From: Bacteroidia bacterium
GTDB lineage: Bacteria > Bacteroidota > Bacteroidia > JADZBD01
DNA: 64,000 nt
Assembly (NCBI GenBank): GCA_020852255.1
Contig: JADZBD010000018.1
Location: 60,842 to 124,841, forward strand
Direction of reading: 5' to 3'
Below the pieces are notes generated by a model. That model saw only the letters and a program-made list of their open reading frames with translations. It was not told the DNA's origin and searched no databases. The translations under genes were made by a program, and so were the position numbers. Positions 47,964-56,573 of this stretch are shown in pieces (within the stretch, counting starts at the first letter, position 1; the number at the start of each line of letters is the position of its first letter).

Positions 47964-48332
47964 ATGAACAAAAGGAAGATTACAGCTATTCTCGGTTCCC
48001 TAATGCTGCTGTTTGCCCTAAACAGCCTGGGCGACTTCCGTATTTCATCTTCCAGTCCATCATCCGAAAAGGAAACACCCTGCAAAGAAGGAAATCGGCT
48101 TTCCGCTTATTCTATTAATGCCGCAGATGGGATACTTCAGTCTTCTATAAGGATAAATCCAAGTAATGCTCCGGTCCATCAGATACTCAAAAACAATGTA
48201 AAGTTCATAGGATTCAACTCGTCTGTTCATGCCTCAGCCATTTCGCCATCTGTATATCCGGCATATTCGTATGGGCATAATAATTTCAGCCGCTATCCTT
48301 TCTATATTGCCTTTCGCCGGCTGATAATCTGA
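47964..48332 (+). CDS. Small secreted protein
   Basis: 122 residues with a clear signal peptide (MNKRKITAILGSLMLLFALNSL) and a polar, low-complexity remainder (SSSSPSSEKETP; HASAISPSVYPAYSYG). No family is recognised. It begins after the end of the defence operon and is separated from it by about 90 bases with no clear structure. A near-match -7 (TACTTTAG) lies just upstream. Confidence 0.5.
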   Translation: MNKRKITAILGSLMLLFALNSLGDFRISSSSPSSEKETPCKEGNRLSAYSINAADGILQSSIRINPSNAPVHQILKNNVKFIGFNSSVHASAISPSVYPAYSYGHNNFSRYPFYIAFRRLII

Positions 48333-48436
48333 TCCTTCCACGTTCGCGGTTAATCTACACACGGCTTAATGGCTGATGTGCGGATTTTATTTTCATTTCA
48401 TTAATGAATTTTAATATTGACATTAAAAAATACACT

Positions 48437-48559
48437 ATGGAAAATACAGAAAAAACGCCTGACGAAAAGCCGGGATTCATGGGAGGATTCGGATTTCTTA
48501 TTGTGATTATAGGAGTAGTAATATTACTTCTGGTGGTATTAAAGCTCTTTATAGGTTAA
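48437..48559 (+). CDS. 40-residue single-span membrane protein
   Basis: MENTEKTPDEKPGFMGGFG is followed by a hydrophobic helix (FLIVIIGVVILLLVVLKLFIG) at the C-terminus. It is complete from ATG to TAA and directly followed by a terminator, which supports a real small gene. Function is unknown. Confidence 0.55.
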   Translation: MENTEKTPDEKPGFMGGFGFLIVIIGVVILLLVVLKLFIG

Positions 48560-48572
48560 TTTTACTTGTGGT

Positions 48573-48605
48573 AAAAAGCCTCCACCTTCGGGCGAGGCTT
48601 TTTAC
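48573..48605 (+). terminator. Terminator after small membrane protein
   Basis: AAAAAGCCTC pairs with GAGGCTTTTT across a short loop (CACCTTCGGGC), ending in a T-run. It could also work on the opposite strand. Confidence 0.8.
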
Positions 48606-48641
48606 ATTGTTTCTTGGCTTTAACAATAGGATTCTTTATTA

Positions 48642-48649
48642 TACTTTTG
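48642..48649 (+). promoter_or_regulatory. -7 box for the antiporter gene
   Basis: TACTTTTG, an exact TAnnTTTG, lies 45 bases upstream of the ATG at 48695, after a terminator. No standard -33 spacing was found. Confidence 0.45.
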
Positions 48650-48694
48650 CATGTTTTATGGCAAAGGGAGCCTCTAAAAACCGATGTTGCATAG

Positions 48695-50941
48695 ATGATT
48701 CATTTACCGAATTTAATTGTTGATCTTGCCTTAATACTGGGCTCTGCGGCTCTTGTTACCCTCATTTTTAAGAAATTCAAACAACCCCTTGTGCTCGGTT
48801 ATATTATTGCCGGGATACTGGTTGGCCCGAATTTCCCTTTGTTTCCCACAGTAATAGATGCACAAAATATTACAACGTGGGCTGAGATAGGAGTAATATT
48901 CCTGCTGTTCAGTCTTGGATTAGAGTTTAGCTTTAAGAAACTCATAAAGGTGGGAGGATCGGCTTCTATTACTGCCGTCTTTGAGGTCGCCACTATGCTT
49001 TTATTGGGATTTTGTACGGGCAAGCTATTGGGCTGGTCGCATTTGGACAGCATTTTTCTCGGAGGCATCTTGTCCATATCCTCCACCACAATTATCATTC
49101 GCGCTTTTGAGGAATTGGGAGTGAAGAACCAGAAATTTGCCGGGCTTGTCTTCGGGATACTTATCGTTGAGGATCTGGTGGCAATACTACTGCTGGTCAT
49201 TCTCTCCACATTGGCATTAAGTCAGCAATTCGCGGGTACGGAAATGATGATCTCGCTTCTGAAACTCGGTTTTTTCCTTGTCCTTTGGTTTGTTGCAGGC
49301 ATTTTTCTGATACCCACATTCCTAAGAATGATTCGAAAATTAATGAGTGACGAGACATTGCTCATCGTATCGCTGGCTCTATGCTTACTAATGGTGGTGC
49401 TTGCCGTAAAAGTCGGTTTCTCCCCGGCACTTGGGGCTTTTATCATGGGTTCTGTGCTTGCGGAAACTACCAAAGCCGAGAAAATAGAACATATCGTAAA
49501 ACCAGTAAAAGACCTTTTCGGAGCCATTTTCTTTGTTTCAGTCGGTATGCTCATTGAGCCTGCCATGCTGAAAGAATTTGCCGGACCGATCGCCATTATC
49601 ACGCTGGTTACAGTTTTTGGCAAATTCATGAGCACTACTTTCGGGGCATTGATCTCAGGTCAGCCGCTAAAACAGTCCGTCAAGGCAGGAATGAGCCTTT
49701 CCCAGATCGGGGAGTTTTCATTTATTATTGCAACCCTCGGCCTTACTCTAAAAGTTACCAGTGATTTTCTTTATCCGATTGCGGTAGCGGTTTCGGCAGT
49801 TACAACTTTTATTACACCATATCTTATTCGCTCTTCCGAGCCGTTTTACAGGTTGATTGAAAAAACTCTACCTGCAAAACTTGTTCATAGGATGAACCGC
49901 TATGCCTCCAATGTGAACGTGATTAAAGATATAAGTGAATGGAAAGCCATTCTGAAGTCGTATGCTTATGTTATAGTTCTTAATTCCGTTGTAATCAGCG
50001 GTCTTATCTTTCTGTCTTCATACCTTCTTGCTCCTTTTGTAAAGGAAAAAATCGGGAATGTTTTAACGGGTAATATTCTTACTGCTGTCATTGCCATGTT
50101 ATGCATAACTCCTTTCCTGTGGGCTTTGGCTATGAAGAAGATCACGACCACTACCGGGCATAATGTATGGCTTAATCAGAAATACAGGGGACCTTTGGTT
50201 ATTCTGGAGATCATAAGAATAGTGCTGGCGATTTTTTTTGTTGGATTCCTGCTTGACAAGTTATTTTCTCCGCTGATCGCCCTTATTGTGGCCCTTGCCA
50301 TAATCATTACGATAACGGTGATTTTTTCCAGGCGTTTACAGCTACTTTATGACATAATTGAAGAACGGTTCATGTACAACCTTCATGCGCGTGAATTAAA
50401 ACAGAAAGAAGGAATACCGATGCGGGAAATGCTTCCTTGGGACGCGCATATAGCGGAATTTGAAATACTGCCCGAATCTCCTTTTATTGGAAAAACCCTC
50501 ATGGAACTGGCCTTGCGGGAAAAATTCGGAATCAATATTGCACGGATTGAACGGGGAAAAATTACAATCAATATTCCCAGGAAAGAGGAAAGGCTTTATC
50601 CTGGGGACAATATTTTTGTGATTGGTACAGACGAACAATTAGACCAATTCCGAAGTGAACTGGAAATTTTACCCGTTGAGCCACTTGAGCAAAAGTCTAA
50701 TCATGAAGTATTGCTTCAGCAGTTTGTAATAGATAAGGATTTCCAGCTTATTTCCAAGACTATCAGGGAATCGGGCATCCGGGAAAAAACCAATGGACTA
50801 ATTGTAGGAATCGAGCGGGGCGGACAGAGAATATTGAATCCCGATTCTTCCACACCGCTTTCAGAAGGAGACATTATCTGGATTGTTGGAGAGAAGGGGA
50901 TCATTGAAAAGCTAAAGAATGAAAAAGGAAGCGATGATTAA
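48695..50941 (+). CDS. KefB/CPA2-type monovalent cation:proton antiporter with two TrkA-C domains
   Basis: 748-residue inner-membrane antiporter. Residues about 1-385 form the CPA2 exchanger (LVLGYIIAGILVGP, LLFSLGLEF, GGILSISSTTIIIRAFEELG, GAFIMGSVLAET, GMSLSQIGEFSFI). A second set of membrane helices (about 415-545) precedes two RCK C-terminal domains (about 565-650 and 660-745), which usually bind nucleotide or ions. No TrkA-N Rossmann domain is seen. It probably moves K+ or Na+ against protons. It lies 15 bases before the lipoprotein gene and is likely co-transcribed with it. Confidence 0.88.
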   Translation: MIHLPNLIVDLALILGSAALVTLIFKKFKQPLVLGYIIAGILVGPNFPLFPTVIDAQNITTWAEIGVIFLLFSLGLEFSFKKLIKVGGSASITAVFEVATMLLLGFCTGKLLGWSHLDSIFLGGILSISSTTIIIRAFEELGVKNQKFAGLVFGILIVEDLVAILLLVILSTLALSQQFAGTEMMISLLKLGFFLVLWFVAGIFLIPTFLRMIRKLMSDETLLIVSLALCLLMVVLAVKVGFSPALGAFIMGSVLAETTKAEKIEHIVKPVKDLFGAIFFVSVGMLIEPAMLKEFAGPIAIITLVTVFGKFMSTTFGALISGQPLKQSVKAGMSLSQIGEFSFIIATLGLTLKVTSDFLYPIAVAVSAVTTFITPYLIRSSEPFYRLIEKTLPAKLVHRMNRYASNVNVIKDISEWKAILKSYAYVIVLNSVVISGLIFLSSYLLAPFVKEKIGNVLTGNILTAVIAMLCITPFLWALAMKKITTTTGHNVWLNQKYRGPLVILEIIRIVLAIFFVGFLLDKLFSPLIALIVALAIIITITVIFSRRLQLLYDIIEERFMYNLHARELKQKEGIPMREMLPWDAHIAEFEILPESPFIGKTLMELALREKFGINIARIERGKITINIPRKEERLYPGDNIFVIGTDEQLDQFRSELEILPVEPLEQKSNHEVLLQQFVIDKDFQLISKTIRESGIREKTNGLIVGIERGGQRILNPDSSTPLSEGDIIWIVGEKGIIEKLKNEKGSDD

Positions 50942-50956
50942 ACCTGGCATAAAGAA

Positions 50957-51871
50957 ATGCATCTAAAAATGGTAGTTCAAATTCGCAATATGGTCTTATT
51001 ATATGTCTTGCTTTTGCTGGGATGCAGTGCATCTTATACAAGCAATGAGAAGTTGGTGGGCTATAACATGACAAAACCAGAATCCACAATGATTCTCCCC
51101 GATACTTTAAGAGAAGTATCAGGGCTTACGGCCATTGATTCTGTTTCCTTTGCCTGTATTCAGGATGAAAACGGAATATTGTTCATCTACGATGCTGTAA
51201 AGAACGAAGTAAAAAAGCAATATACTTTTCACCTTGATGGAGATTACGAGGGAATAGCCAGGGTTGGCAAGACGATATATGTTCTCAGAAGCGATGGTGT
51301 GCTTTTTGAGATCACTGATTATGATTCAAAAGATTGCAAAGTTAACTCATATCAAACCGGTATTCCTGCCAACAACAATGAAGGATTATGTTTTAATCCG
51401 GATAGCAACAGGCTCTTGATCGCTTGCAAGGGCAAAATTGGAAAGGGGCCTGAATTCAAGGACAAGAGGGTGATTTATGGTTTCGATTTAAAGACAAAAT
51501 CTCTTTCCAAAGAACCTGTCTTTGACTTTGATTTGCAAGCCATCAAAGATTTTGCTATCAAGAACAATCTTAATCTTCCGGTAAAGGAGCGAAAAAAGAA
51601 AGGGGAAACTGTGAAGGAACCTTTTATCAAATTCAGGACTTCGGCTATCGGCATTCATCCAGTCACGCAAAAACTCTACCTGCTTTCAGCATCTGATCAT
51701 TTGCTGTTTATTTTCAACATGAACGGTAATCTTGAACATATTGAGCAACTAAATCCAGCAATGTTCAATAAAGCAGAAGGAATTACTTTCTTTGAGAATG
51801 GCGATATGCTTATAACCAATGAAGGTCAGGATAAAAAGCCGACTTTGTTGAGGTTTAAATACAAGAAGTAA
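50957..51871 (+). CDS. SdiA-regulated-domain (YjiK-like) lipoprotein
   Basis: 304 residues. N-terminal signal with lipobox LLLLGCSA and then a beta-propeller-like body: LREVSGLTAIDSVSFACIQD, YEGIARVGKTIYVL, NNEGLCFNPDSNRLLIACKG and NKAEGITFFENGDMLITNEG are characteristic of the SdiA-regulated family. Function is unknown beyond an exported esterase/propeller-like fold. It is downstream of the antiporter in the same operon and is the last intact cargo gene before the right edge. Confidence 0.75.
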   Translation: MHLKMVVQIRNMVLLYVLLLLGCSASYTSNEKLVGYNMTKPESTMILPDTLREVSGLTAIDSVSFACIQDENGILFIYDAVKNEVKKQYTFHLDGDYEGIARVGKTIYVLRSDGVLFEITDYDSKDCKVNSYQTGIPANNNEGLCFNPDSNRLLIACKGKIGKGPEFKDKRVIYGFDLKTKSLSKEPVFDFDLQAIKDFAIKNNLNLPVKERKKKGETVKEPFIKFRTSAIGIHPVTQKLYLLSASDHLLFIFNMNGNLEHIEQLNPAMFNKAEGITFFENGDMLITNEGQDKKPTLLRFKYKK

Positions 51872-52119
51872 GGCGTATTTAAAGATGCGATTTTAGGTGC
51901 GGAATTCGGGTACGGAAAATGCTAACTTTTGCTTACTTTTGTCAAAAATTGTATCTGATTCACAGGCTTTTACGTTCAGAATCTGCACTTGAAATGAGAA
52001 GGATTTCGGATTACCTACCTTTGTCTTTCAATACAAGAATAATAGTAAATGGTATACAGGAACATCACTCCTGACAGGTTACCAGGATCGTCCCTTAAAG
52101 GCTTATAGCCGGTTTTTAA
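51872..52119. other. AT-rich gap at right edge
   Basis: About 250 bases with no open frame of note and no clear hairpin. It leads into the promoter-like TACCTTTG at 52120. Confidence 0.4.
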
Positions 52120-52255
52120 TACCTTTGTTCAGGTTCTTGCAAGTAAGTGTCAATAAAGTCAATTATAGCCTGTAAATCAGCGGGATTGAGGTTCGAAGCG
52201 TGGACCTCCTTTCCCGCAGATAAGTCAAATGAAGCCCCGCTATCGCGGGGTTTTT
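52120..52255 (+). ncRNA. Cassette A: -7 box, about 100 bases, terminator (decayed tRNA or small RNA)
   Basis: TACCTTTG (52120-52127), then sequence ending GAGGTTCGAAGCGTGGACC and CTCCTTTCCCGCAGA (to 52220), then hairpin CCCCGC/GCGGGG (52235-52250) with TTTTT. TTCGAA plus a CCCGC end before a terminator looks like a tRNA 3' end, but no matching acceptor 5' arm exists. A related cassette is at 56395-56539. On the minus strand the same bases can encode AGKEVHASNLNPADLQ, so a gene remnant is the alternative. Confidence 0.35.
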
Positions 52256-52295
52256 AATTTTTCGGAAAGCCCGGAAAGCTTGCTTTCATGGTCTT

Positions 52296-52380
52296 GGAGA
52301 AAAATTGAAAACAGCGCAGCGCTTCATTTGACTGTGACAATGGGAGTAATAGGGCTCATGCCAGTAATCCCTCTCTCCGC
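52296..52380 (+). pseudogene. Decayed tRNA-Ser-like segment at the right edge
   Basis: 85 bases starting GGAGA and ending ATCCCTCTCTCCGC, the same length and ends as the tRNA-Ser at 13299-13383, and followed at the same distance by the same terminator. The acceptor pairs 6 of 7, but the T loop (no TTCGAAT), anticodon arm and variable arm are lost. I read it as the remains of a tRNA-Ser copy or of an older island edge; chance similarity of the ends cannot be excluded. Confidence 0.4.
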
Positions 52381-52386
52381 TCAAAA

Positions 52387-52417
52387 GGACTGCCCCATTA
52401 AAAAAGGGGGGCAGTCC
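52387..52417 (+). terminator. Right-edge copy of the tRNA-Ser terminator
   Basis: GGACTGCCCC pairs with GGGGCAGTCC, stems identical to those at 13391-13420, followed by TTTC. Together with its flanks it is part of a long diverged direct repeat of the left edge. Confidence 0.7.
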
Positions 52418-52469
52418 TTTCTTATTTTTGCCTTTTCTACTGCTAAAATGGGCAATGGTCTGAAAAATT

Positions 52470-52580
52470 AAGTTCACTTTGGGGTTCGAAATGCCCCTTC
52501 TTTGCGGTTATACTCCAATCCTCGGGAAACACAAACTTTTGCACAAAGAGAAGAAAATCCCTAGTTGGTCTCACACTGTC
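52470..52580 (-). pseudogene. 3' remnant of a serine recombinase (frameshifted)
   Basis: On the minus strand VQKFVFPED is followed, after a one-base frameshift, by YNRKEGAFRTPK and a stop. This matches the tail of the intact recombinase at the left edge (LQKLVFPSG ... YDKN..GAFRTLK). The shared GGGTTCGAAATGC (plus strand 52482-52494, left 13486-13498) lies 65 bases from its terminator, as on the left (66). It is the residue of a second, older recombinase gene. Confidence 0.65.
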
Positions 52581-52584
52581 CACC

Positions 52585-54903
52585 CTAGCCTTCAATTTTT
52601 TGCTTACCCCCAAAATATTTTTCAATTGTTAATCTTGCCATCAGGTAGCTCAGGGTTGATTCAGCACCCTGGTTGAGGTTTACATAATTTTCTTCAAGCC
52701 CGTCATAACATCCGCCAGTACAGGGATTGTAAATAACCTGGTGCAGATGGTTATTTCCAAGAAACCAATCGAAAGCGGTCTTCATCTTAACTAGGTAATA
52801 TTTATTCTTAACTACATCATAGAATTTACTTAATGCAATGACAGAATAGGCTACATCAATCGGCTGTTCTCCTCCGGTATCTATCAATACCCTGTCCTCG
52901 CTTTTATGAAGCCAGGTTTTATTAGAAATTACTCTTATGCTGTTGTTTCTAAAGGTCTTCGACAAAAGAAAATCAAAAGATGAATTTGCAATTTCTTTGT
53001 ATATCGGTTCAGAGGTGGCTAACCATGCACACAACATCGCTTCGGGTAAAATACTGTTAGCATATGTAAGATAACTTTCGAACCACTGCCATTCATGGTC
53101 CGCTTCGTGCCTGTACATTTGAACCAGCCTATTTGCAAGTTCTTTTATCAACAACACATTTTGCGCTGATTTGCATTTTGTGTTGCGATAGTACAACCCT
53201 TTAATTGCAAATGCCATGGCTCGCGTTGCATGAATCTTATTTACATTCAATAAAGCTATTTCCAGTATTGATTCTGCTTCCTCTGTCAGTTCTTTGGGCA
53301 ATAAATCGCGCAGAGAAACCAAATAGCCCAAAGCCCAAATGGCTCTCCCGTTTGCATCAGCAAGGTTGGTTGAATTATTTTGTTCTGTAAAAAGTCTTTG
53401 CTCGTTCACATAATTCAGAAAGTGACCTTCCGGTTGCAGACAATGTTTTATGAAATTGAAATACGTATAAATATCTTTTACAACCTTCTTGTCCATTGTC
53501 AGTTCGAAAAGTTGAGACATGGCAATCAAGGCCCGTGCGTTATCATCCAATGTGTATCCTGAATCAATGTCAGGTTTATTTATTTTAGAAAACTGAACCA
53601 TTCCAAAATCAGTCGTCAGTTTTTTTATATGGTCAAGGTTGATGGCAGGCAAATTATAGTGCAATAAAATTTTATCGTTTCCTGTTTTGGCAAATAAATA
53701 TGCATGGGCAATAGCCGCATTTTCCCAGGCTGTAGATGCTATTCTGTGCAATCCGTTTGAACTGATATTTTTTCTCCGCAGTTCATCATTCAATAAGCGG
53801 ATTACCGCATCACGTAATTGTTTCGGGTTCTCAAAATCAACGATAATCCCTGCATCATTTCGCAATACTTCACGCGCATGCGGAATAGGAGTGGAAATAA
53901 CCGGGCAACCACAACTAATGGCATAAGAAAAAGTTCCGCTTACCGCCTGATTAGGGTCTTTAGAGGTAAACAAATATATATCCGTGAGCTGTAAATATTC
54001 CAGCAGATCGGGCAGCGGCAGGAAATAATTAACAAATTGTACATGCTGTTGCATTTGCAAATCAGCAACCTTTGTTTCAAGCTCCCTGCGATATTTTTCG
54101 CCTTCGTGTTTTATAACAGACGGGTGCGTTTTACCGATAATAAGAAACAACACGTCGGAATCTTTCTTAATGATTGCCGGCAATGCCTCTAAAGTGGTTT
54201 CAATACTTTTACCAGAACTGAGCAGTCCAAAGGTGGAGAGTACTTTTTTCCCGGATAATTTATATTTTTCTTTCAGAAGCTTTTTATCTGAATGTGGCAC
54301 TAAGTGTGTACCATGCGGAATGACTGAAATTTTTTCATTTTCTACCCCGTAATCATTAATCAATATTTTTTTAGAAGATTTGGTCATAACAATGAGAGTT
54401 TCAGAAGCATCCGCAATTTGCTGCACTTTTTCTCTTAATGACGCATGCGGGTGCGGTAATACGGTATGAAAAGAAATAACAACCGGCTTGGAGATGGCAT
54501 TTAAAAATCGCTGGAAATTATCTTCTTTTTTTTCAAAGAACCCGAATTCATGCTGAATCATAACCAGCCGGATAGCTGCATCATCATTGATTATTTTGGC
54601 TAATTTGCCGAATGCCCCCGGATGATCTGTATTAAGGATGTATTTTGTTTCATCAGTATAATTATGTTTTTCGCTTTCCGATTCCAGTGGACAAATTCTT
54701 ATGGTGAATGAATGGTCGAATTTATTGTTCAGTGCCTTTATCAAATCCTGTGAGAATGTTGCAATGCCACATTCGCGCGGAGGATAGGAAGTGATGAATA
54801 AAATTTCAGGCAGGGCATGATCATCAGCAGGATGTTGCGCGCCATCCCTCAGTTGACAGATGACCCTGGGAAATAATGCACTTGTAGTAATTTCATTTTT
54901 CAT
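52585..54903 (-). CDS. GT4-type glycosyltransferase with C-terminal helical toroid domain
   Basis: 772 residues. The N-terminal about 400 form a GT-B glycosyltransferase: ITSYPPRECGIATFSQDL, ISFHTVLPHPH, LSTFGLLSSGKSIETTL, VSGTFSYAISCGCPVISTPIPHAREVL with the nucleotide-sugar-binding E region. The C-terminal about 370 are an alpha/alpha-barrel-like domain (ALIAMSQLFEL, ANGRAIWALGYLV, HEWQWFESYLTYANSILPEA) like glycoside-processing enzymes. With the adjacent GH130 phosphorylase it probably makes or turns over a mannose-type glycan; the sugar is unproven. It is AT-rich compared with core genes. Confidence 0.8.
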   Translation of the reverse strand: MKNEITTSALFPRVICQLRDGAQHPADDHALPEILFITSYPPRECGIATFSQDLIKALNNKFDHSFTIRICPLESESEKHNYTDETKYILNTDHPGAFGKLAKIINDDAAIRLVMIQHEFGFFEKKEDNFQRFLNAISKPVVISFHTVLPHPHASLREKVQQIADASETLIVMTKSSKKILINDYGVENEKISVIPHGTHLVPHSDKKLLKEKYKLSGKKVLSTFGLLSSGKSIETTLEALPAIIKKDSDVLFLIIGKTHPSVIKHEGEKYRRELETKVADLQMQQHVQFVNYFLPLPDLLEYLQLTDIYLFTSKDPNQAVSGTFSYAISCGCPVISTPIPHAREVLRNDAGIIVDFENPKQLRDAVIRLLNDELRRKNISSNGLHRIASTAWENAAIAHAYLFAKTGNDKILLHYNLPAINLDHIKKLTTDFGMVQFSKINKPDIDSGYTLDDNARALIAMSQLFELTMDKKVVKDIYTYFNFIKHCLQPEGHFLNYVNEQRLFTEQNNSTNLADANGRAIWALGYLVSLRDLLPKELTEEAESILEIALLNVNKIHATRAMAFAIKGLYYRNTKCKSAQNVLLIKELANRLVQMYRHEADHEWQWFESYLTYANSILPEAMLCAWLATSEPIYKEIANSSFDFLLSKTFRNNSIRVISNKTWLHKSEDRVLIDTGGEQPIDVAYSVIALSKFYDVVKNKYYLVKMKTAFDWFLGNNHLHQVIYNPCTGGCYDGLEENYVNLNQGAESTLSYLMARLTIEKYFGGKQKIEG

Positions 54904-54904
54904 C

Positions 54905-55936
54905 TTACTTAGTATTAAGCAACAACTCAGCCAAGAGCGCAGATAAACTTACGGAGGCGCATGCTATACGCTCATCGGCAGCACCATAATAAATATACAG
55001 TGTGTCTTCAAACAAAACAGCTCCAGTTGGAAAACACACATTATTCACTTCGCCTTTTAATTCCCATTCGTGCTCTGGCTTGAACAATGGGTAGGGTAGC
55101 CGCGCAATTTCCTTAAGGGGATTTTCTAAATCCAATAAAGCCACACAGGCCGAATACACGTATCCTTTCGTTGTATCATGCACGCCATGATAAATTAACA
55201 GCCATCCGTGTTCTGTTTCTATAGGGGGACAGCCTCCGCCAATGTAACTTACCTCGTGCCTGTGCCGGGGAGCAAGCGCAATATTTTTATCGAGATGAAG
55301 AAAGTAGTGCTCCCAAAATTCTTTTGTGAGTTCATTTAAATTATTTACCGCTGCTATTTGTATGTCGGGTCTTATGCGATGAAGGAAAAACAGCTTGCCG
55401 TTTATTCTTCTTGGGAAAAAAATCACATTCTTATCCCACACGAAAATATTTCTATCAGGTTTCGGGGAGAGATGGTTGCTGTTATTATAGCGAGAATATT
55501 TTATATTGATAGGGCCTTTGCATTCCGCGAGGTGCTTAAATTCATCATAAGCGAGCTGCGGCACAATTAATCCGTGCTTTTCAAAATGCTGCAAATCTTT
55601 TGAAGTAGCCAATGCGCCCAGCGCATTCACTCCATCATAGGCAGTGTACGTAAGATAATACAGGTCGTCAATCCTGGTGATTCGAGGATCTTCAACGCCA
55701 TGTGATTCATATTCGAAGTGAGGAAATAGCACGGGAGTATCAAAACGTTCCTCAACCGTGAGGGGTCCATTCAGCTTGCAATAGCCTATGCTTGAATAAT
55801 TGCCTTTACTCACCGCCCTGTAAAAAAGGTGAACGCAACCGCCCTCACGTATTGCTGCGGGATTTAATACCCCTTCGTTTTCAAAACTGTAGATAGTTTT
55901 GTTCAGCAGGATGCCTTCTTTTTTAACTTCAATCAT
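54905..55936 (-). CDS. GH130-family glycoside phosphorylase
   Basis: 343 residues, five-bladed propeller family that phosphorolyses beta-mannosides. Typical features are NEGVLNPAAI, the catalytic-Asp motif GVEDPRITRID, HRIRPDIQ, IGGGCPPIETEHGWLLIYHGV and FPTGAVLFEDTLYIYYGAAD. The linkage cannot be assigned from this. It is separated from the glycosyltransferase gene by one base, so both are one operon, flanked by cassettes A and B. Confidence 0.88.
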   Translation of the reverse strand: MIEVKKEGILLNKTIYSFENEGVLNPAAIREGGCVHLFYRAVSKGNYSSIGYCKLNGPLTVEERFDTPVLFPHFEYESHGVEDPRITRIDDLYYLTYTAYDGVNALGALATSKDLQHFEKHGLIVPQLAYDEFKHLAECKGPINIKYSRYNNSNHLSPKPDRNIFVWDKNVIFFPRRINGKLFFLHRIRPDIQIAAVNNLNELTKEFWEHYFLHLDKNIALAPRHRHEVSYIGGGCPPIETEHGWLLIYHGVHDTTKGYVYSACVALLDLENPLKEIARLPYPLFKPEHEWELKGEVNNVCFPTGAVLFEDTLYIYYGAADERIACASVSLSALLAELLLNTK

Positions 55937-56394
55937 AGATTTATTTTAACATAACCTTTTAAATAAGTTACATAATTCACACATCACCACAGTAGGAAGT
56001 CACTTTTCTGCTGGAGATTCTTAAAGAAGGAAGGAGTTAATCAGGTAACTTTTAAAACGTATGACTTCCGATGAAGTTCCTTTTTTTGTAAGGTAGGGAT
56101 AAATCATGGCGTAGAAGTTTTTTTGTTTTAGTATTATTCAAATTAAATCAAATTGCTTCTTGTTGCGAATGCGGAAAGGCGGTTCAGTTCGGGAGGTTCA
56201 ATCAAGGAGGGGAGATTCTCATTTTTAAGGAGAGTCTGCACTAAAAATAGCCTAATACATCACCCTGCCAGTTTACCCCCTGTTTGCATAACATGGGTTT
56301 TCTTTTACCTGCGTAAGGGCTATTTAGCAGACTTTGGAGACGTTTTTAGGCTTCCCACAACCGATGCCCTCTTAACCCTTTAAATAGCTTTTTA
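55937..56394. other. AT-rich non-coding gap
   Basis: About 460 bases upstream of the glycoside operon. No convincing gene, RNA or terminator; the operon promoter is presumably here, but I see no exact -7 box. Confidence 0.4.
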
Positions 56395-56539
56395 TACCTT
56401 TGGACAGTCAAAAATGGATTCGTCCAAGTTCTTTTCTATAAAATCAATTATTAACTGTAAATCTTGGGGATTGAAGTTCGAAGTGTAGACCTCCTTTCCC
56501 GCAGAAGTAACTTAACCCCCGCAATTGCGGGGGTTAAGT
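56395..56539 (+). ncRNA. Cassette B: -7 box, about 100 bases, long palindrome (related to cassette A)
   Basis: TACCTTTG (56395-56402), then sequence ending GAAGTTCGAAGTGTAGACC and CTCCTTTCCCGCAGA, then a perfect 30-base palindrome (56510-56539). It aligns with cassette A over about 85 bases, including the promoter. On the minus strand the conserved bases can encode AGKEVYTSNFNPQDLQ, close to the cassette A peptide. Either a decayed tRNA/small RNA pair or a duplicated gene tail. Confidence 0.35.
56510..56539. repeat. Perfect 30-base palindrome
   Basis: ACTTAACCCCCGCAA (56510-56524) is followed directly by its exact reverse complement. As RNA this is a 15-bp stem with no spare loop bases, opening to a small loop in practice. 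There is no T-run on the plus strand. It is the counterpart of the terminator in cassette A. Confidence 0.7.
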
Positions 56540-56573
56540 GTATAATTTGTCTTTAGCTTTGAGAAAATACAAC

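Larger units (their letters stand above)
13384..52580. mobile_element. Composite genomic island next to tRNA-Ser
   Basis: The island begins at tRNA-Ser with a serine recombinase and ends at a decayed copy of the same edge (tRNA-like segment, identical terminator stem, recombinase tail). It has a minus-strand phage-like block (13286-35955), a plus-strand defence operon (36098-47873) and a short cargo region (47964-51871). The limits are inferred from this edge homology; the exact recombination core is not defined. The middle section is visibly more AT-rich than the flanking core genes. Confidence 0.65.

Noticed and set aside
52229..52471. 80-residue plus-strand frame at the right edge
   Set aside because: It reads across the tRNA-like segment and terminator; no protein-like features.
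13299..52494. Simple attL/attR pair from a single serine-recombinase insertion
   Set aside because: The shared edge is about 250 bases of diverged sequence including recombinase coding and a terminator. Serine recombinases leave only a short core, so layered insertion fits better.
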